Of a stretch of 64,000 nt of DNA, positions 62,616 to 64,000 are shown in pieces (within the stretch, counting starts at the first letter, position 1; every line of letters starts with the position of its first letter). This stretch comes from Synechococcus sp. MU1642 (lineage in GTDB: Bacteria > Cyanobacteriota > Cyanobacteriia > PCC-6307 > Cyanobiaceae): assembly GCF_020514115.1 (NCBI RefSeq), contig NZ_VTKZ01000004.1, forward strand, positions 124,001-188,000, written 5' to 3'. The notes beneath the pieces were generated by a model. It worked only from the letters and a program-made list of their open reading frames with translations. It had not been told where the DNA came from and made no database searches. The position numbers and the translations under genes were made by a program.

Positions 62616-63650
62616 TCAGGCCAGTGTCCCACCTGACTCCGCCAGCATCCTGGCGCGACAGGCTGCACTGAACAGTCCGGCATCGGGATCGATCACCGCT
62701 GTGACCTGCATCCCTTCGATCAGCTCGCGGAAGCGCCCCTTATCGCGCATCGCGTTGAGAAAGCTGTCGGATTGCAGTCCCTTCAATTGTTTTGATGCTG
62801 TGCCCCCACCAACCCAGAGGCCTCCCGTACAGAGTTCTTGAAGGGCAAGATCGCCTGCCGCTGCGCCATAGGCCTCAAGCCACAGCTGTAAGGCGCGTTG
62901 CATTAAGGGATCACCCCCCTCAGCCGCGACGCTCACCTGAGCGGGAAGATCGTTGGAACTGTTGCGCCGCCATGCCTCAGCCACGCTGCGTAGGGGGTGC
63001 ATGGCGGCATCGGGTTTCTGAAGCAGCCAGTGAGCCATATGCCCAAGGCCGGTGCCACTCACGATGCGTTCAATCGACAGCCGGTTGACGCCGAGGTCTT
63101 GTTTGAGCCAGCAGGAAAGCTCCCATTCCGCTTCATTGCGCGGGGCAAATTCGCGGTGCCCTCCCTCGCTCGCCAGGGCCACCAGTCCCTGTTCGCTCTG
63201 CAGTCCTCGTGCCATACCGAGACCGGTGCCGGCACCAAGAATTGCCAGGGGGCCATTGTCTTGGTGGCCGTTCTGAAGGATCACCTGCTGGTTGCCGTCG
63301 AAATGGGGCAACCCGTAAATCAGCACGCCGAAATCATTCACCAGCTCGAGGCGTTCAGTGCCTGCTGCCCTCGCCAGGTCGGCCTCCCGCAACCGCCAGG
63401 GCAAATTTGTGATCCTGGCCTCCTTATGGCGCACCGGACCGGCAACGGCGATGCAGGCATGCGTAGGAGCCGGGAGATCAGCTGGTCGATTGTTGAGGAA
63501 GGCCTCGAGCATCGGCTCAAGGGATGACCACTCTCCCGAGCCGAAGCGTTCTTGATGTATCAGGCGCAGTTGACCCGCTTCACTCACATACAGAGCGAGC
63601 AGGGTCTTGGTGCCTCCCATGTCCCCCGCTAGGAGTGTGGTGGTGGCCAT
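62616..63650 (-). CDS. glk: Glucokinase
   Basis: The 344-residue protein is a bacterial Glk-family kinase: LLAGDMGGTKTLLALY phosphate loop, VAGPVRHKEARITNLPW, LVNDFGVLIYGLP and the ATP site ILGAGTGLGMARG. It phosphorylates glucose with ATP in the cytoplasm. It differs from the ROK-type candidate at 54775, so the window encodes two glucokinase families. It probably shares transcription with thrB downstream. Confidence 0.93.
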   Translation of the reverse strand: MATTTLLAGDMGGTKTLLALYVSEAGQLRLIHQERFGSGEWSSLEPMLEAFLNNRPADLPAPTHACIAVAGPVRHKEARITNLPWRLREADLARAAGTERLELVNDFGVLIYGLPHFDGNQQVILQNGHQDNGPLAILGAGTGLGMARGLQSEQGLVALASEGGHREFAPRNEAEWELSCWLKQDLGVNRLSIERIVSGTGLGHMAHWLLQKPDAAMHPLRSVAEAWRRNSSNDLPAQVSVAAEGGDPLMQRALQLWLEAYGAAAGDLALQELCTGGLWVGGGTASKQLKGLQSDSFLNAMRDKGRFRELIEGMQVTAVIDPDAGLFSAACRARMLAESGGTLA

Positions 63651-63685
63651 CCATGGCCGCAGCGTCTTTTAACAGCGTGGTCCGC

Positions 63686-64000
63686 TCAGGAGAAGAAGTC
63701 CAGTGGAAGCGGTCCCCAGGTGGTGCTTGGCGTGATGTCGTCGTCGCCGTGACCACTGATCAGAATTCCCTCGCCGAGGCCGTGCTCGATCCGAATTCTG
63801 ATCGTGCCTCCCTTCTGATTGGCTTTTAGAAAAACAGGGCCCGGCTCCTTGGGGCTGTCGACGAGCTGCAGAGGCTCCCACTGTTGGCTTCGCTCGAGGC
63901 TGCGCAGCGCTGTGATGGCCTTCTCCATGGACGGGGCCATAACGCCGATGGTGAACCAGCTGGCGTTGGCCATCGCCTGATCGAGTTCTCCTCGCAGTTC
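63686..64000 (-). CDS. Hypothetical protein, N-terminus beyond window
   Basis: The minus-strand frame is open from the window end through QAMANASWFTIGVMAPSMEKAITALRSLERSQQW to FLKANQKGGTIRIRIEHGLGEGILISGHGDDDITPSTTWGPLPLDFFS and TGA at 63686. The reading continues upstream of ATG 63973 without a stop, so the true start may be outside. It looks like a small conserved cyanobacterial protein. No function known. Confidence 0.6.
   Translation of the reverse strand, partial: ELRGELDQAMANASWFTIGVMAPSMEKAITALRSLERSQQWEPLQLVDSPKEPGPVFLKANQKGGTIRIRIEHGLGEGILISGHGDDDITPSTTWGPLPLDFFS

Noticed and set aside
1-64000. CRISPR arrays, insertion sequences, rRNA genes
   Set aside because: No regularly spaced repeats, transposase motifs or rRNA sequence were seen; the only recombinase gene is the tyrosine integrase.

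Overview
The window looks like a chromosome segment of a marine picocyanobacterium of the Synechococcus type (subcluster 5). Reasons: a full oxygenic-photosynthesis gene set (plastocyanin, cytochrome c6, NdhD, NdhL, BicA bicarbonate transporter, cyanobacterial AbrB, PTOX-like oxidase), small families typical of these organisms (Nif11, DUF1651- and DUF3136-like proteins), very tight gene packing, a G+C-rich backbone that argues against most Prochlorococcus, and an intronless tRNA-Leu(UAA). All identifications come from reading the sequence and recalling families; no search was run.

Positions 1 to about 9900 form a genomic island. It starts in the tail of a Calx-beta repeat protein and continues with broken remnants, short secreted or membrane proteins, a DUF1651 protein and a tyrosine recombinase (4376-5662). 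The recombinase lies next to a 3' fragment of a tRNA-Ala(GGC) gene (5841-5884). A second copy of the fragment lies at 9827-9860. Each copy is followed by a hairpin terminator. The roughly 4 kb between the copies is A+T-richer and carries a membrane GT-C glycosyltransferase, a polyprenyl-phosphate sugar synthase fused to GtrA, and a frameshifted HTH gene. It looks like a small tandem cargo element integrated at a tRNA.

From about 10 kb the backbone begins: small proteins and a frameshifted DUF3136-like gene, ridA, gloB, hisG with an ABC exporter and a GNAT gene, two linked glycosyltransferases, an HtrA lipoprotein, dnaA, a ParB-like protein, a GST, glutathione reductase, a PTOX-like oxidase, a Ca2+/cation exchanger divergent from bicA, pyrC, a thioredoxin-like gene, tRNA-Leu, ndhL-DUF3007-trpA, cyAbrB, and a c6-like cytochrome near a Nif11-cupin fusion. 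From 31 to 37 kb come PsiE-like, YkvA-like, group 2 sigma factor, DUF2214, metalloprotease, L,D-transpeptidase-like, hisIE and queD genes.

From 37 to 64 kb come clpB, a petJ-Nif11 operon, plastocyanin placed at the end of a hemE-epimerase run, glgB, a heavily stop-interrupted pseudogene, a CocE-type hydrolase, Ycf51, and a tamB-ROK-proA-folB-lipase operon, followed by an M3 oligopeptidase, ndhD, thrB and glk. The most unusual items are the tandem tRNA-Ala island with its lipid-linked sugar pair, the repeated neighbourhood of c6-type cytochromes and Nif11-domain genes, several young pseudogenes, and a G/C-saturated tract inside the ROK kinase gene.
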